Origin: Sphingobacteriales bacterium 46-32
GTDB lineage: Bacteria > Bacteroidota > Bacteroidia > Chitinophagales > Chitinophagaceae
Reading direction: 5' to 3'
Assembly: GCA_001898485.1 (NCBI GenBank)
Contig: MKTY01000024.1
Span: 124,001 to 188,000 of the forward strand
Length of the DNA stretch: 64,000 bases
Part shown: one piece after another, positions 21,828 to 29,979 of the stretch
Numbering within the stretch: the first letter of the stretch is position 1
Layout: each line of letters begins with the position of its first letter
The notes under the pieces: generated by a model
Seen by the model: the letters and a program-made list of their open reading frames with translations, nothing else
The model's database searches: none
Told to the model about the DNA's origin: nothing
Made by a program: the position numbers and the translations under genes

Positions 21828-22115
21828 ATGAAGTATACACAATCTACCTTAGATAAACTGGAAGCCATTCCAGAACAGGCCGGTTACATACTTCGGTATG
21901 AGCGTGGCACTTTTCAGAGCGGCTATTGCATTCTGGAAGCCAAGAAAGTTGTTGTGCTGAATAAATTTCTGCAAATTGAAGGCCGGATCAATACGTTGCT
22001 TGATCTGATACCTCAACTGGATATTGCACCCGATACGCTTACTGATGATGCACGCCGCCTTTATCTCGAAGTAATGGCCCGTCAGGCTGCTCAGCAGGAG
22101 GCTGGGGGAGAATAA
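21828..22115 (+). CDS. Small conserved hypothetical protein (95 aa)
   Basis: A 95-residue soluble protein, not recognised beyond resembling small Bacteroidota proteins of unknown function. The sequence MKYTQSTLDKLEAIPEQAG, RYERGTFQSGYCILEAKKVV, NKFLQIEGRINTLLDLI suggests an alpha/beta fold with a C-terminal helix ending in the polar tail QAAQQEAGGE. There is no signal peptide or membrane segment. It is followed by the MBL-fold hydrolase gene with a gap of about 40 bp and may be cotranscribed with it. A -7-like element precedes it, which would separate its transcription from porX. Confidence 0.7.
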   Translation: MKYTQSTLDKLEAIPEQAGYILRYERGTFQSGYCILEAKKVVVLNKFLQIEGRINTLLDLIPQLDIAPDTLTDDARRLYLEVMARQAAQQEAGGE

Positions 22116-22154
22116 GCCGGGTTGTTCCATTTTTCAAATCATTATCTTTACGGT

Positions 22155-22931
22155 GTGACCTGTCCGCCTCTCCAAATAACTTTTTTGGGAACGGGTACCA
22201 GCAGTGGTGTGCCCATGATAGCCTGCGATTGCCAGGTATGCAGTTCTCCCGACAAAAAAGATAAACGTCTTCGTTCGAGTATACTGGTACAATCGGCTGC
22301 TACCACGCTGGTAGTCGATACGGGGCCCGATTTCCGGTATCAGATGTTGCGGGCAAAGGTAAAGAACCTGGATGCCGTACTGTTTACTCATCCTCACAAA
22401 GATCACCTGGCAGGGCTTGATGACGTGCGTGCGTTTAATTATCTGTTGCAGCGGCCTATTGATGTCTATGCAGATTCGCTGACAGAGGAAGCAGTGCGGC
22501 GTGATTTTTATTATGCTTTTACCGATACCAAATATCCCGGTATTCCCGAATTGAATATGCATACCATCAATATGGAACCTTTTGTGGTGGGTGATATTCC
22601 TGTGATACCGGTGCAGGTATGGCATATGCGGATGTCGGTACTTGGTTTTCGCTTTGGCGATTTTACCTATATCACAGACGCCAATCGTATTGATGCGGCC
22701 GAAAGAGAAAAGATTAAAGGTAGCCAGGTGCTGGTACTCAATGCCCTGCGTCGTGAAAAACATATTTCTCATTTTACGCTGGATGAAGCTGTTGAAGTGA
22801 TCCGCGAGCTAGGTATTCCCCAAGCGTATCTCACTCATATTTCCCACCAGCTCGGACTTCATGCAGAAGTAGAAGCTTCGCTCCCGGCCGGCATTCATCT
22901 TGCTTATGATGGATTGCAGTTGCAGATGTAA
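22155..22931 (+). CDS. MBL-fold metallohydrolase (PhnP-like phosphodiesterase group)
   Basis: A 258-residue metallo-beta-lactamase-fold enzyme. Motifs are ITFLGTGTSSGVPMIACDC, the Cys pair CDCQVCSS that usually binds a structural zinc in this group, FTHPHKDHLAGLDD (HxHxDH), and TYITDANRI and THISHQLG for the remaining ligands. This is the PhnP / YycJ-adjacent cyclic phosphodiesterase-like group; the substrate is unknown. No ATG lies near the conserved start. GTG at 22155 (MTCPPLQITF) puts the first strand eight residues in, as is usual; a TTG at 22122 would add eleven residues. Start choice is uncertain, family assignment is not. Confidence 0.86.
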   Translation: MTCPPLQITFLGTGTSSGVPMIACDCQVCSSPDKKDKRLRSSILVQSAATTLVVDTGPDFRYQMLRAKVKNLDAVLFTHPHKDHLAGLDDVRAFNYLLQRPIDVYADSLTEEAVRRDFYYAFTDTKYPGIPELNMHTINMEPFVVGDIPVIPVQVWHMRMSVLGFRFGDFTYITDANRIDAAEREKIKGSQVLVLNALRREKHISHFTLDEAVEVIRELGIPQAYLTHISHQLGLHAEVEASLPAGIHLAYDGLQLQM

Positions 22932-22987
22932 TGTTTTTTTCTCTTTTTTTTATGATGAAAAAACAGGAAAGAAAGGGTGAAAAAGCC

Positions 22988-23019
22988 TTTGAAAAGCCTG
23001 TGGGAGGAGTGTAGCTTTG
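22988..23019 (+). promoter_or_regulatory. Bacteroidota housekeeping-type promoter
   Basis: TTTG at 22988-22991, a 20-bp spacer, then tagctttg (TAnnTTTG, exact) at 23012-23019. The start codon of the DUF4760-like gene lies 29 bp further on. This is the best match to the -33/-7 consensus in the window. Confidence 0.65.
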
Positions 23020-23048
23020 TGAGGAGATTGTAAGAAATGTGAAATGAC

Positions 23049-23717
23049 ATGAATGCTTCTGTTTCGGCAAATAAATCTTATTCACTTACCGGTGTAGAAA
23101 AAACCCTGAATCAGGCTATCCGGTGGGTCTTTTTTTACAGGATGCTATTTGTCGGGCTTGCGGTAATTCTCACTGTTGTGGCGGCTTTACTGGTTTGGCG
23201 GCATTCGTCTTTCGAGTATCGTGCTGCTAATCTTATGGCTGTATTGACTGGAGGCTCTATCGCAATTGCCGTATTTTATGCAGTACTCAATTATGAAATG
23301 AGCTACAGTCGTCATGAAGCGAGTCAGCTGAGTGTGCGGAAACAAGCGGCTTATGCAGCTGCAATACAATGGTATCAGCCTTCTGTAGTGCATCATCTTA
23401 AGGTCAGCAAAAAGTTCTACGAAAAGTACAGGTACCTGATACAGGAAAACAGATCGCGTGAGTTTTCGGAGATGCTGGATAGTCATGAAGAAGCGCGTGC
23501 GGCTTTATTATCCATATTTAATCATTTAGAGTGTATTGCGCTGGGAGTGGAAGAAGGCATACATGATGAATGGTTCATTCGTCAGTTCTTCAGGGGCATA
23601 TTTGTAGCGTATCTGAATGATTATGAGTTTTACATCGTATTCAGGCGGAAGTTGGCAAATAATCCTTCTATTTGGGTTGGGTTTACCGATCTGGCTCATA
23701 AATGGAGACATCAATAA
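23049..23717 (+). CDS. DUF4760-like membrane protein
   Basis: A 222-residue protein with two membrane helices, WVFFYRMLFVGLAVILTVV (about 26-50) and NLMAVLTGGSIAIAVFYAVL (about 60-80), followed by a cytoplasmic, mainly helical domain. The segment FNHLECIALGVEEGIHDEWF then FFRGIFVAYLNDYEFYI is characteristic of DUF4760-type proteins, whose function is unknown; some occur near defence or phage-related loci, but nothing here points that way. The gene has its own strong promoter and no close neighbour on the same strand. ATG at 23049 is the only good start. Confidence 0.72.
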   Translation: MNASVSANKSYSLTGVEKTLNQAIRWVFFYRMLFVGLAVILTVVAALLVWRHSSFEYRAANLMAVLTGGSIAIAVFYAVLNYEMSYSRHEASQLSVRKQAAYAAAIQWYQPSVVHHLKVSKKFYEKYRYLIQENRSREFSEMLDSHEEARAALLSIFNHLECIALGVEEGIHDEWFIRQFFRGIFVAYLNDYEFYIVFRRKLANNPSIWVGFTDLAHKWRHQ

Positions 23718-23749
23718 AAAACATTTTTTTTACTATAAAAACCTTAACT

Positions 23750-23788
23750 ATGATTACTAAAATATTTTGTGAAGCAAGCGGCTGGTAA
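23750..23788 (+). other. Twelve-codon ORF (MITKIFCEASGW) followed by hairpins
   Basis: ATG at 23750 runs 12 codons to TAA at 23786-23788. Two overlapping small hairpins (ggct-ggta-agcc, then taagc/gctta) and a strong terminator follow directly. The layout recalls a leader peptide with attenuator, but the gene downstream is an acyl-CoA dehydrogenase and only one Trp codon is present. It may be chance or a small transcript. Confidence 0.25.
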
Positions 23789-23812
23789 GCCACTTCTTCC
23801 GTGGATGCTTAA

Positions 23813-23839
23813 AGCAGGGGCCTGGCTCCTGCTTTTTTA
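23813..23839 (+). terminator. Rho-independent terminator
   Basis: Stem agcagggg / ctcctgct (one G-T pair) with a 5-base loop, followed by a run of T. It ends either the DUF4760-like transcript or a short transcript carrying the 12-codon ORF. Confidence 0.8.
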
Positions 23840-23858
23840 GTAAATTAGAAGATAAAAT

Positions 23859-23884
23859 AAAAAACTAACATATGTTAGTTTTTT
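23859..23884. promoter_or_regulatory. 26-bp perfect palindrome (candidate operator or AT-rich terminator)
   Basis: The left half aaaaaactaacat (23859-23871) and the right half atgttagtttttt (23872-23884) are exact complements with no spacer. The core ctaacatatgttag resembles dimer sites of TetR-type regulators, several of which control fatty-acid genes. As RNA it could also fold into an 11-bp stem with an ATAT loop and a T tail. It lies 125 bp before the acyl-CoA dehydrogenase start. Confidence 0.55.
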
Positions 23885-23948
23885 ATTGATTTTGTTTTAT
23901 TTTGCAGCTGCCTTTAACGATTGCCAGGCCATGATCTGAAGGCCCGAC

Positions 23949-23990
23949 TGTGCCACACTGGTTTGACCGGCGTGGCACAATTTGTATAAT
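23949..23990 (+). promoter_or_regulatory. Sigma70-like promoter overlapped by an inverted repeat
   Basis: ttgacc (23963-23968), 16 bp, tataat (23985-23990), then the ATG at 24010. The inverted repeat tgtgccac (23949-23956) / gtggcaca (23972-23979) surrounds the -35-like box, with a nested ctggt/accgg pair. This classic sigma70 form is unusual for Bacteroidota. The repeat may be an operator. Confidence 0.4.
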
Positions 23991-24009
23991 AGATTAAGCG
24001 AAAACCTAT

Positions 24010-25152
24010 ATGAATTTTGAAGAATCGGAAATAACACGACAGGTAGCACAAACAGCGCGCGATTTTGCGCAGCAGCAGATACGTCCGCATTTTATGATCT
24101 GGGATGAGAGCCAGGATTTTCCCCGTCAGCTTTTTCGGGATATGGGACATCTGGGATTGATGGGGGTACTCGTTCCTGAACAGTATGGCGGATCGGGGCT
24201 GAGTTATTTTGAATATAAGGCCGTTATAGAGGAGATTGCAAAAGTGTGTGGTTCCATTGGTCTTAGTCTTGCTGCACATAATTCTTTGTGTACAGGACAT
24301 ATCCTGCAGTTTGGAAATGAAGCGCAGAAGAAAAAATATTTACCCTTGCTGGCCAGTGGTGAATGGCTGGGGGCCTGGGGACTTACAGAGGCCAATACAG
24401 GCAGCGATGCCGGCAATATGCGTTGCACGGCAGTTAAAGAAGGAGATGAATGGGTGATCAATGGCACTAAAAACTGGATCACCCATGGCAAAAGCGGTGA
24501 TGTAGCTGTTGTGGTTTGCCGCACGGGCGAGCCCCGCACGCGCAATAATTCAACCGCCTTTATAGTGGAGAGAAACACCCCGGGATTTACTGGTGGCAAA
24601 AAAGAAAATAAACTGGGAATGCGTGCCAGTGAAACAGCTGAGATGGTTTTTGATAATTGCCGCATCCCGGATGCCCAACGGCTGGGCGAAGTGGGCGATG
24701 GATTTCGCCAGGCCATGGTAGTGCTGGATGGGGGCCGGATCTCAATCGCATCGCTATCGCTTGGTATTGCCAAAGGGGCTTATGAAGCAGCTTTGCAATA
24801 CTCGCAGGAACGCCATCAGTTTGATAAACCCATCAGCAGTTTTCAGGGTATTTCTTTTAAACTGGCTGATATGGCTACTGAAATTATGGCTGCAGACCTG
24901 CTTACTTCGCAGGCCTGTTACCGCAAGCATCATAAACTGCCTGTTACGAAAGAGGCTGCCATGGCAAAATATTATGCCAGTGAAGTGGCTGTGAAGGTGG
25001 CCAATGATGCTGTACAGGTATTTGGCGGATATGGATATACCAAGGATTTTCCGGTAGAAAAATTCTATCGCGATGCCAAACTCTGTACCATTGGTGAAGG
25101 TACCAGCGAGATACAAAAACTTGTTATATCAAGAGAAGTACTGCGTCAGTAA
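24010..25152 (+). CDS. Acyl-CoA dehydrogenase
   Basis: An FAD enzyme that makes the first double bond in acyl-CoA breakdown. The 380 residues match the usual family length. Visible motifs are the N-terminal helices (FAQQQIRPHFMIWDE), LGLMGVLVPEQYGGSG, the FAD-binding LGAWGLTEANTGSDAG, NGTKNWITHG, the helix ending in ERHQFDKPISSFQ, and YGYTKDFPVEKFYRDAK. The catalytic Glu is residue 363 in CTIGEGTSEIQ, so it looks active. The position of the Glu fits the short- to medium-chain or glutaryl-type branch, but the substrate cannot be fixed. It is a single-gene unit with palindromes upstream and a strong terminator downstream. Confidence 0.95.
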   Translation: MNFEESEITRQVAQTARDFAQQQIRPHFMIWDESQDFPRQLFRDMGHLGLMGVLVPEQYGGSGLSYFEYKAVIEEIAKVCGSIGLSLAAHNSLCTGHILQFGNEAQKKKYLPLLASGEWLGAWGLTEANTGSDAGNMRCTAVKEGDEWVINGTKNWITHGKSGDVAVVVCRTGEPRTRNNSTAFIVERNTPGFTGGKKENKLGMRASETAEMVFDNCRIPDAQRLGEVGDGFRQAMVVLDGGRISIASLSLGIAKGAYEAALQYSQERHQFDKPISSFQGISFKLADMATEIMAADLLTSQACYRKHHKLPVTKEAAMAKYYASEVAVKVANDAVQVFGGYGYTKDFPVEKFYRDAKLCTIGEGTSEIQKLVISREVLRQ

Positions 25153-25170
25153 CATTGTATTAATAGAAAT

Positions 25171-25204
25171 AATAAATAAAGCCCCGGCCGGGGCTTTATT
25201 TATT
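25171..25204. terminator. Bidirectional terminator, perfect 17-bp palindrome
   Basis: The halves 25171-25187 (aataaataaagccccgg) and 25188-25204 are exact complements, giving a GC-rich stem with A/T flanks. It serves the convergent genes ending at 25152 and 25225. Confidence 0.85.
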
Positions 25205-25224
25205 TATACAGGCAAAAAGTATGG

Positions 25225-27342
25225 TTAAAAACCGCGCTGGGTAGTACCGGTATTTTGCCAGAACTCCTGGGGCATTGGTTTTTGCAGCAGGTACTGGTAA
25301 TAGAAATTATAAGCTTCTGTACGGTTATGCAGCCCTTTGGCAGCGTTGTTGCCGCCAATACCGTGACGCTCACCGGGATAAAGCATAAACTCAAAGTGTT
25401 TTTTGAGGTTTTGCAGTTTATCGATCAGCATAAGGCTGTTTTGCATATGAACATTGTCGTCTGACGTACCATGCACTATCCGCAATAAACCTTTCAGTTT
25501 ATCGGCATAGGTCATAACAGAGGTGTTTTTATAACCTTCGGGATTTTCCTGGGGTGTGTCCATATAGCGCTCTGTGTAATGCGAGTCATAAAACTGCCAG
25601 TCTGTAACCGATGCATTGGCTACACCATGCGTGAACACATCTGCGCCATAGGTGAGCGCCATACAGGTCATATACCCGCCAAAGCTGCCTCCGGTGATAC
25701 CGAGGCGACTGCCGTCAACAAACGGTTTTTCCTTTAGCCATTTGCCGCATTGCATATAATCTTCGATCTCATATTTACCCATTTGCCGGTGGATATAATT
25801 CATGCCTTTTTTCCCGAAATGACCACTGCTGCGATTGTCAAACACTACCTGTATCATCCCTTCTTTGGCCCACCAGAGTTCTGTAGCACTGGTTTGCCAG
25901 GTATCCATAACACGACCAGCGTTGGGTCCTCCATAAATACTGGCCAGAACGGGATATTTTTTGGAAGGATCAAAATTGATTGGATAGGTGATGAGTACAG
26001 GAAGATCAAAAAGGCCATCGGCAGATTTTACGCGAACCAGTTCCTTGCGTGGTAAGGCATATTCAGCAAAAGCACTGCCTTTCACATTTCCGATTTCGCG
26101 AATCAGTTTTCCTTTCATATCCATCAGCACCATGGTGGTGGGGGTGGATATGTTGGAGTAGGAGGTGATAAAGTATTTGTTGCCGGGCGAAATGCTCATG
26201 CCGGAGTAAGAATAATCACCGTTTGAAAGGCGGGTTAGTTTTTTGCCGTCAAAACTGGCGCTGTACAAATCCCAGCGTGCTGAATTTTCTTTGCGGGCGT
26301 TGAAATAAAGGACTTTGTTTTTTTCATCCACTTTAAAGACTGAGCCTACTGTATATTCTCCATTGGTGGGCTGGAAAAGCAGTTTGCCATCCATATCATG
26401 GATAGAAAGCTGCGCCCATCCGCTTTTATCACTTTTGAGAATAAAACCTTTTCCGCTGGGGAGAAAATCAATCCGGTCTCCTTTGTCGAGATCAATCCAG
26501 GTAGTTTGTTGTTCTTCGTAGATCGGTTTTTTGGCACCGGAGGCAAGATCAATCTGGTATAATTTCAGCTGATCCTGTCCGCGATTCATCCACTGCACCC
26601 ATAGCTGACCGTTGGGAGCCCAGTATGGTGCACCGAAATACTGATCATCTTTTTCGTTGAAGTCGGCCCAGGTAATGGCCCCGTTTCCCACATCGGCCAC
26701 ACCAACACGTACCTGTGGATTGGGGTCGCCTGCTTTGGGGTAATGCTCGTTTTCGAGGTATCCATGCTGATCTTTGATTACATAGATAGGGAAAGTGGGC
26801 ACCTGCGAATCGTCGAAACGCATAAATGCAATACGTTTACTGTCATTGCTCCACCAGAAGGCACGGTAACGGCTGCCCCGGCCCAGGATCTCTTCGAAAT
26901 AAACCCAGGATGCATAACCGTTTTTGATATTTTCTGCACCATCGCGTGTGAGTTGAGAAGTCTGTCCGGTTTCTGTATTGTGCACATACAGATTATTGTT
27001 GAGCGTGTATGCGGCCAGTTTGCCATCGGGGCTCCACGTAAGGTTTTTAGCATCTTTTGGAGCGGCAAAGTCTTTAGCAGCAACGGTGCTTTTCGGTTCT
27101 TCATAAGGTGTGGATACGCCCGTTTTCACATTCACGATCACGGAAGTGGATTTGCCACCGGCATCGCGACGGGTCTCCACATACTGGTTGTCGTCGATCC
27201 ACTTGCTGATCTGGGGCAGTGTTTGTGTAAGTTGGGTGGGCGCATTGCGAAAGGCCTGATCGTAGGTCACTTCTTTGTTTTGTGCAATGGCCCACAGGCT
27301 GGTGCCTGCAACGAGCAGGCCGACTAAAGAGAGCTTTTTCAT
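25225..27342 (-). CDS. S9 family dipeptidyl peptidase (DPP-IV-like), exported
   Basis: A 705-residue exported serine peptidase. ATG at 27342 gives the signal peptide MKKLSLVGLLVAGTSLWAIAQ; a frame extension to 27489 adds 49 residues that do not look natural. The DPP-IV beta-propeller domain (about 40-430) has repeats such as LTWSPDGKLAAYTLNNNLY. The alpha/beta hydrolase domain carries the nucleophile in GITGGSFGGYMT, Asp in VHGTSDDNVH and His in YPGERHGIGG. The family removes X-Pro or X-Ala dipeptides from peptide N-termini in the periplasm. A bidirectional terminator lies at its 3' end; the cytochrome c gene diverges from its 5' end. Confidence 0.94.
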   Translation of the reverse strand: MKKLSLVGLLVAGTSLWAIAQNKEVTYDQAFRNAPTQLTQTLPQISKWIDDNQYVETRRDAGGKSTSVIVNVKTGVSTPYEEPKSTVAAKDFAAPKDAKNLTWSPDGKLAAYTLNNNLYVHNTETGQTSQLTRDGAENIKNGYASWVYFEEILGRGSRYRAFWWSNDSKRIAFMRFDDSQVPTFPIYVIKDQHGYLENEHYPKAGDPNPQVRVGVADVGNGAITWADFNEKDDQYFGAPYWAPNGQLWVQWMNRGQDQLKLYQIDLASGAKKPIYEEQQTTWIDLDKGDRIDFLPSGKGFILKSDKSGWAQLSIHDMDGKLLFQPTNGEYTVGSVFKVDEKNKVLYFNARKENSARWDLYSASFDGKKLTRLSNGDYSYSGMSISPGNKYFITSYSNISTPTTMVLMDMKGKLIREIGNVKGSAFAEYALPRKELVRVKSADGLFDLPVLITYPINFDPSKKYPVLASIYGGPNAGRVMDTWQTSATELWWAKEGMIQVVFDNRSSGHFGKKGMNYIHRQMGKYEIEDYMQCGKWLKEKPFVDGSRLGITGGSFGGYMTCMALTYGADVFTHGVANASVTDWQFYDSHYTERYMDTPQENPEGYKNTSVMTYADKLKGLLRIVHGTSDDNVHMQNSLMLIDKLQNLKKHFEFMLYPGERHGIGGNNAAKGLHNRTEAYNFYYQYLLQKPMPQEFWQNTGTTQRGF

Positions 27343-27466
27343 GTGAATGGCGTTGGTGAACCCGGAAAATACGAAGGAATGAATGAAAACTGCACAACTG
27401 AGACTAAAACTCCCCGGATGGTCAAAAGCAGGGATGATTGCTGTAATTTTATGTTGTTTGCAGCAA

Positions 27467-27922
27467 ATGAACAGCCATCTAAAACACATATTTTATGCAC
27501 TGCCCGGAATATGCCTGGTATTATTGGGTGTATACTGGCTAAGGACACTTAAGGTCAGTACTAAACAAGCGGAAATCATTGCTGCAAGTCGGGTTGAAAA
27601 ACCGGTACCTGTATTTACAGACACAATAGAACGGGGACAGATTGTTTTCAAAAAGCACTGTCTTATGTGCCACACCATTTTTAAGGATGGATACGTTCAT
27701 TTACCTCAGGCCATTGACAATGAGCATTGGACCGATCGCAGGGAATTGTTTCGCTGGCTACAGGACCCCTCATACTATATGAAGAATGAACCTTATGGTA
27801 AAGATCTGTATGAAAGATATGGCTCTGTTTGCCTGCAGCCCACGCCACGATTAAACTGGGAACAAATGGAGGAGATAATTGCTTATTTGCGTTATTGCCG
27901 GGGAAAAACTTCTTTTGAGTAA
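27467..27922 (+). CDS. Membrane-anchored mono-haem cytochrome c
   Basis: A 151-residue protein with one N-terminal membrane anchor, YALPGICLVLLGVYWL, and a single haem c site CLMCH near residue 65. A likely axial Met lies in PSYYMKNEPYG, and the last helix WEQMEEIIAYLRYCR is typical of class I cytochromes. The start at 27467 places the anchor directly after MNSHLKHIF; upstream in-frame ATGs at 27434 and 27383 are possible but lengthen the N-terminus without adding conserved sequence. No oxidase or dehydrogenase gene is adjacent, so its redox partner is unknown. The stop codon is followed at once by a repeat array. Confidence 0.8.
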   Translation: MNSHLKHIFYALPGICLVLLGVYWLRTLKVSTKQAEIIAASRVEKPVPVFTDTIERGQIVFKKHCLMCHTIFKDGYVHLPQAIDNEHWTDRRELFRWLQDPSYYMKNEPYGKDLYERYGSVCLQPTPRLNWEQMEEIIAYLRYCRGKTSFE

Positions 27923-28010
27923 CGCGAAGGACGCAAAGAGCGCAAAGCAATGAAGGACGCAAAGCAGCTGAAGGACGCAAAGCAGGTGAAGAGCGCAAAG
28001 AGCGCAATGT
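27923..28010. repeat. Short-word repeat array (gaaggacgcaaag / gagcgcaaag)
   Basis: Directly after the cytochrome stop, the word gaaggacgcaaag occurs three times (near 27926, 27952 and 27970), mixed with gagcgcaaag. Spacing is irregular and the words are joined by 2-6 bp. No reading frame is kept. Nearly identical GCGCAAAG-type words are known from intergenic regions of many bacteria. Confidence 0.75.
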
Positions 28011-28022
28011 GAGGATTATCTG

Positions 28023-28075
28023 TTTAACCCTTTAAACTCTTTAAACTCTTTAAACCCTTTAAACCCTTTAAACTT
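28023..28075. repeat. Nine-bp tandem repeat (tttaaactc / tttaaaccc)
   Basis: About six head-to-tail copies of a 9-bp unit varying only at the seventh to ninth bases. The array ends ten bases before the stop codon of the ABC exporter gene on the other strand. The word aaaccctttata occurs again near 46530. Confidence 0.8.
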
Positions 28076-28084
28076 TTATACCTT

Positions 28085-29887
28085 CTACCTCACCTCCTGC
28101 ATATCTACGAGTCTTTTATAGAAACCGTTGAGCGCGATCAGTTGCTCATGTGTACCCCGCTCTACTATTTTACCTTTTTGTAATACTACAATTTCATCTG
28201 CATGCCGGATGGTCGATAACCGGTGTGCAATGACTATGCTGGTACGGTTTTGCATCATATTGTTGATCGCATCCTGTACCAGACGTTCGCTTTCGGTATC
28301 GAGCGAAGAGGTGGCCTCGTCGAGAATAAGAATGGGCGGGTTTTTGAGTACGGCGCGGGCAATAGTAAGCCGCTGGCGCTCACCGCCGCTGAGTTTGCTG
28401 CCGCGGTCGCCTATATTGGTCTGATAACCTTCTTCTTTCCCTGTAATAAAATTGTGCGCATTGGCAATGCGGGCAGCCTGCTCAATGGCTGCGAGGTCTG
28501 TATGCGATTGTCCCAGGGCTATATTGCTGGCAATGGTGTCATTGAAAAGGATGGGCTCCTGGGTAACCACGCTCATGAGGCTGCGTACAGAGCGGAGTGA
28601 GTAATCTTTGATATTGATACCATCTATCAGTACTTCACCGCTGGTTACATCATGAAAGCGGGGCACCAGATCGGCGAGAGTTGACTTACCAGCGCCAGAT
28701 GAACCAACGAGAGCAACTGTCTGTCCTTTGCGGATCGTAAGATTGATATGGTCGAGTATTACCGCATCGTCGTATGCAAATACAACATTGCGGAATTCGA
28801 TTTTGTCGTTGAAAGCATCCAGGTTTTTGCCGGCGGGGTTTTCGTCAACCGTTATGGGCGAATTGAGTACTTCTTCTACTCGCTGCAGGGCACCCGCGCC
28901 GCGCTGGATGTTGAAGAAGGAAGTGGAAATATTTTTAGCGGGATTAATCAGCATGGCAAAGGAGGCAATATAGGTCACCAGCTCTTCTCCTTCGAGCGTG
29001 CCGGCCTGCAATACGAGGCGACCGCCAAAATAGAGGATGGTACAGAGCACCATTACACCCAGTACTTCGGTAAGGGGGGACGCAAGATCGCGTCGCGCGC
29101 CCATTTTTTTCCGGATATTAAACAAATCGGTATTTACCTGGTGAAAACGGGTGCTCAGAATCTTTTCGGCCAGAAAGGCTTTGATGACACGCAGGCCGCT
29201 GAGTGTTTCATCGAGGATCGAAAGTCCTTCGCCCAGTTTGATGGCGGCATCCTGCGACTGGCGTTTAAGGGTACGGCTGACACGGCCGATGATAAGGCCT
29301 GTGATTGGCAATAGTATCAGTAAGAAAAGTGATAACTGGGGAGAAATGATGATCAGGAATACCAGATAACCCACTACTGTAATGGGATCTTTTACCAGCC
29401 CATCCAGCATGCCAACTACAGAGCCTTCAATCTCTCCGATATCGTTGGTCATACGGGAAATGATATCGCCTTTTTTCTTTTCGGTAAAGTAGCCGATAGG
29501 GAGTCTTAATATCTTATCGTATAACTCGCCACGCAAATGCGTGATGATCGATGTGCGAATGGGGACCGACAGCCGGTTTGACAGGTACAGGAAAAGGTTT
29601 TTCAGGATGGTAGCGCTGATAATGATGATGCATATAACAGAAAGACCTGCCAGCTTATCGCGGCTTATGATTTCTGTCAGGAAATTGTTGAGATAACTGC
29701 CCAATGCATTGCCTTTGAATGCGACTCCTCCCGGCACGCCGGTTTCAAAAATGAGCCCAAAAAAGGGAATGAGCATTCCGATAGAAACAACTCCAAAAAG
29801 GGTGGCCAGCAAAACGCACAGAAAGTAAAGCCCCAGCTTGCCTTTTTGCCGTTTGAGATAACTTAAAATCCGCGAATATTTTTTCAT
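28085..29887 (-). CDS. ABC exporter, fused permease and ATPase (MsbA/lipid flippase-like)
   Basis: A 600-residue half-transporter. Six membrane helices lie in residues ~15-305 (FLCVLLATLFGVVSIGMLIP, LAGLSVICIIIISATIL and others). The ATPase follows with Walker A VGSSGAGKST, Q-loop VVTQEP, signature LSGGERQR, Walker B LILDEATSS and the switch His in IAHRLST. The set is complete. The start at 29887 (MKKYSRILSYLKRQKGKLG) is the usual family start; the 26-residue upstream extension has no such support. This class exports lipid A, other lipids or drugs as a homodimer, and MsbA-like function is likely but not proven. It is divergent from rbfA and has a repeat-filled gap downstream. Confidence 0.9.
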   Translation of the reverse strand: MKKYSRILSYLKRQKGKLGLYFLCVLLATLFGVVSIGMLIPFFGLIFETGVPGGVAFKGNALGSYLNNFLTEIISRDKLAGLSVICIIIISATILKNLFLYLSNRLSVPIRTSIITHLRGELYDKILRLPIGYFTEKKKGDIISRMTNDIGEIEGSVVGMLDGLVKDPITVVGYLVFLIIISPQLSLFLLILLPITGLIIGRVSRTLKRQSQDAAIKLGEGLSILDETLSGLRVIKAFLAEKILSTRFHQVNTDLFNIRKKMGARRDLASPLTEVLGVMVLCTILYFGGRLVLQAGTLEGEELVTYIASFAMLINPAKNISTSFFNIQRGAGALQRVEEVLNSPITVDENPAGKNLDAFNDKIEFRNVVFAYDDAVILDHINLTIRKGQTVALVGSSGAGKSTLADLVPRFHDVTSGEVLIDGINIKDYSLRSVRSLMSVVTQEPILFNDTIASNIALGQSHTDLAAIEQAARIANAHNFITGKEEGYQTNIGDRGSKLSGGERQRLTIARAVLKNPPILILDEATSSLDTESERLVQDAINNMMQNRTSIVIAHRLSTIRHADEIVVLQKGKIVERGTHEQLIALNGFYKRLVDMQEVR

Positions 29888-29979
29888 CAGGTCCTGGTGT
29901 TCGCTTAAACGGGGCAAAGTAAGTAATTTTACCGCGTCTGCCAGCAGGTTTGTGATGGCAGGCAATAAAATGCGCTAAA

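Noticed and set aside
22959-23015. Small frame MMKKQERKGEKAFEKPVGGV before the DUF4760-like gene
   Set aside because: It overlaps the -33/-7 promoter of that gene, so a separate gene is unlikely.
23750-23839. Tryptophan-type attenuator
   Set aside because: Only one Trp codon and no trp gene downstream; kept only as an unexplained leader-like element.
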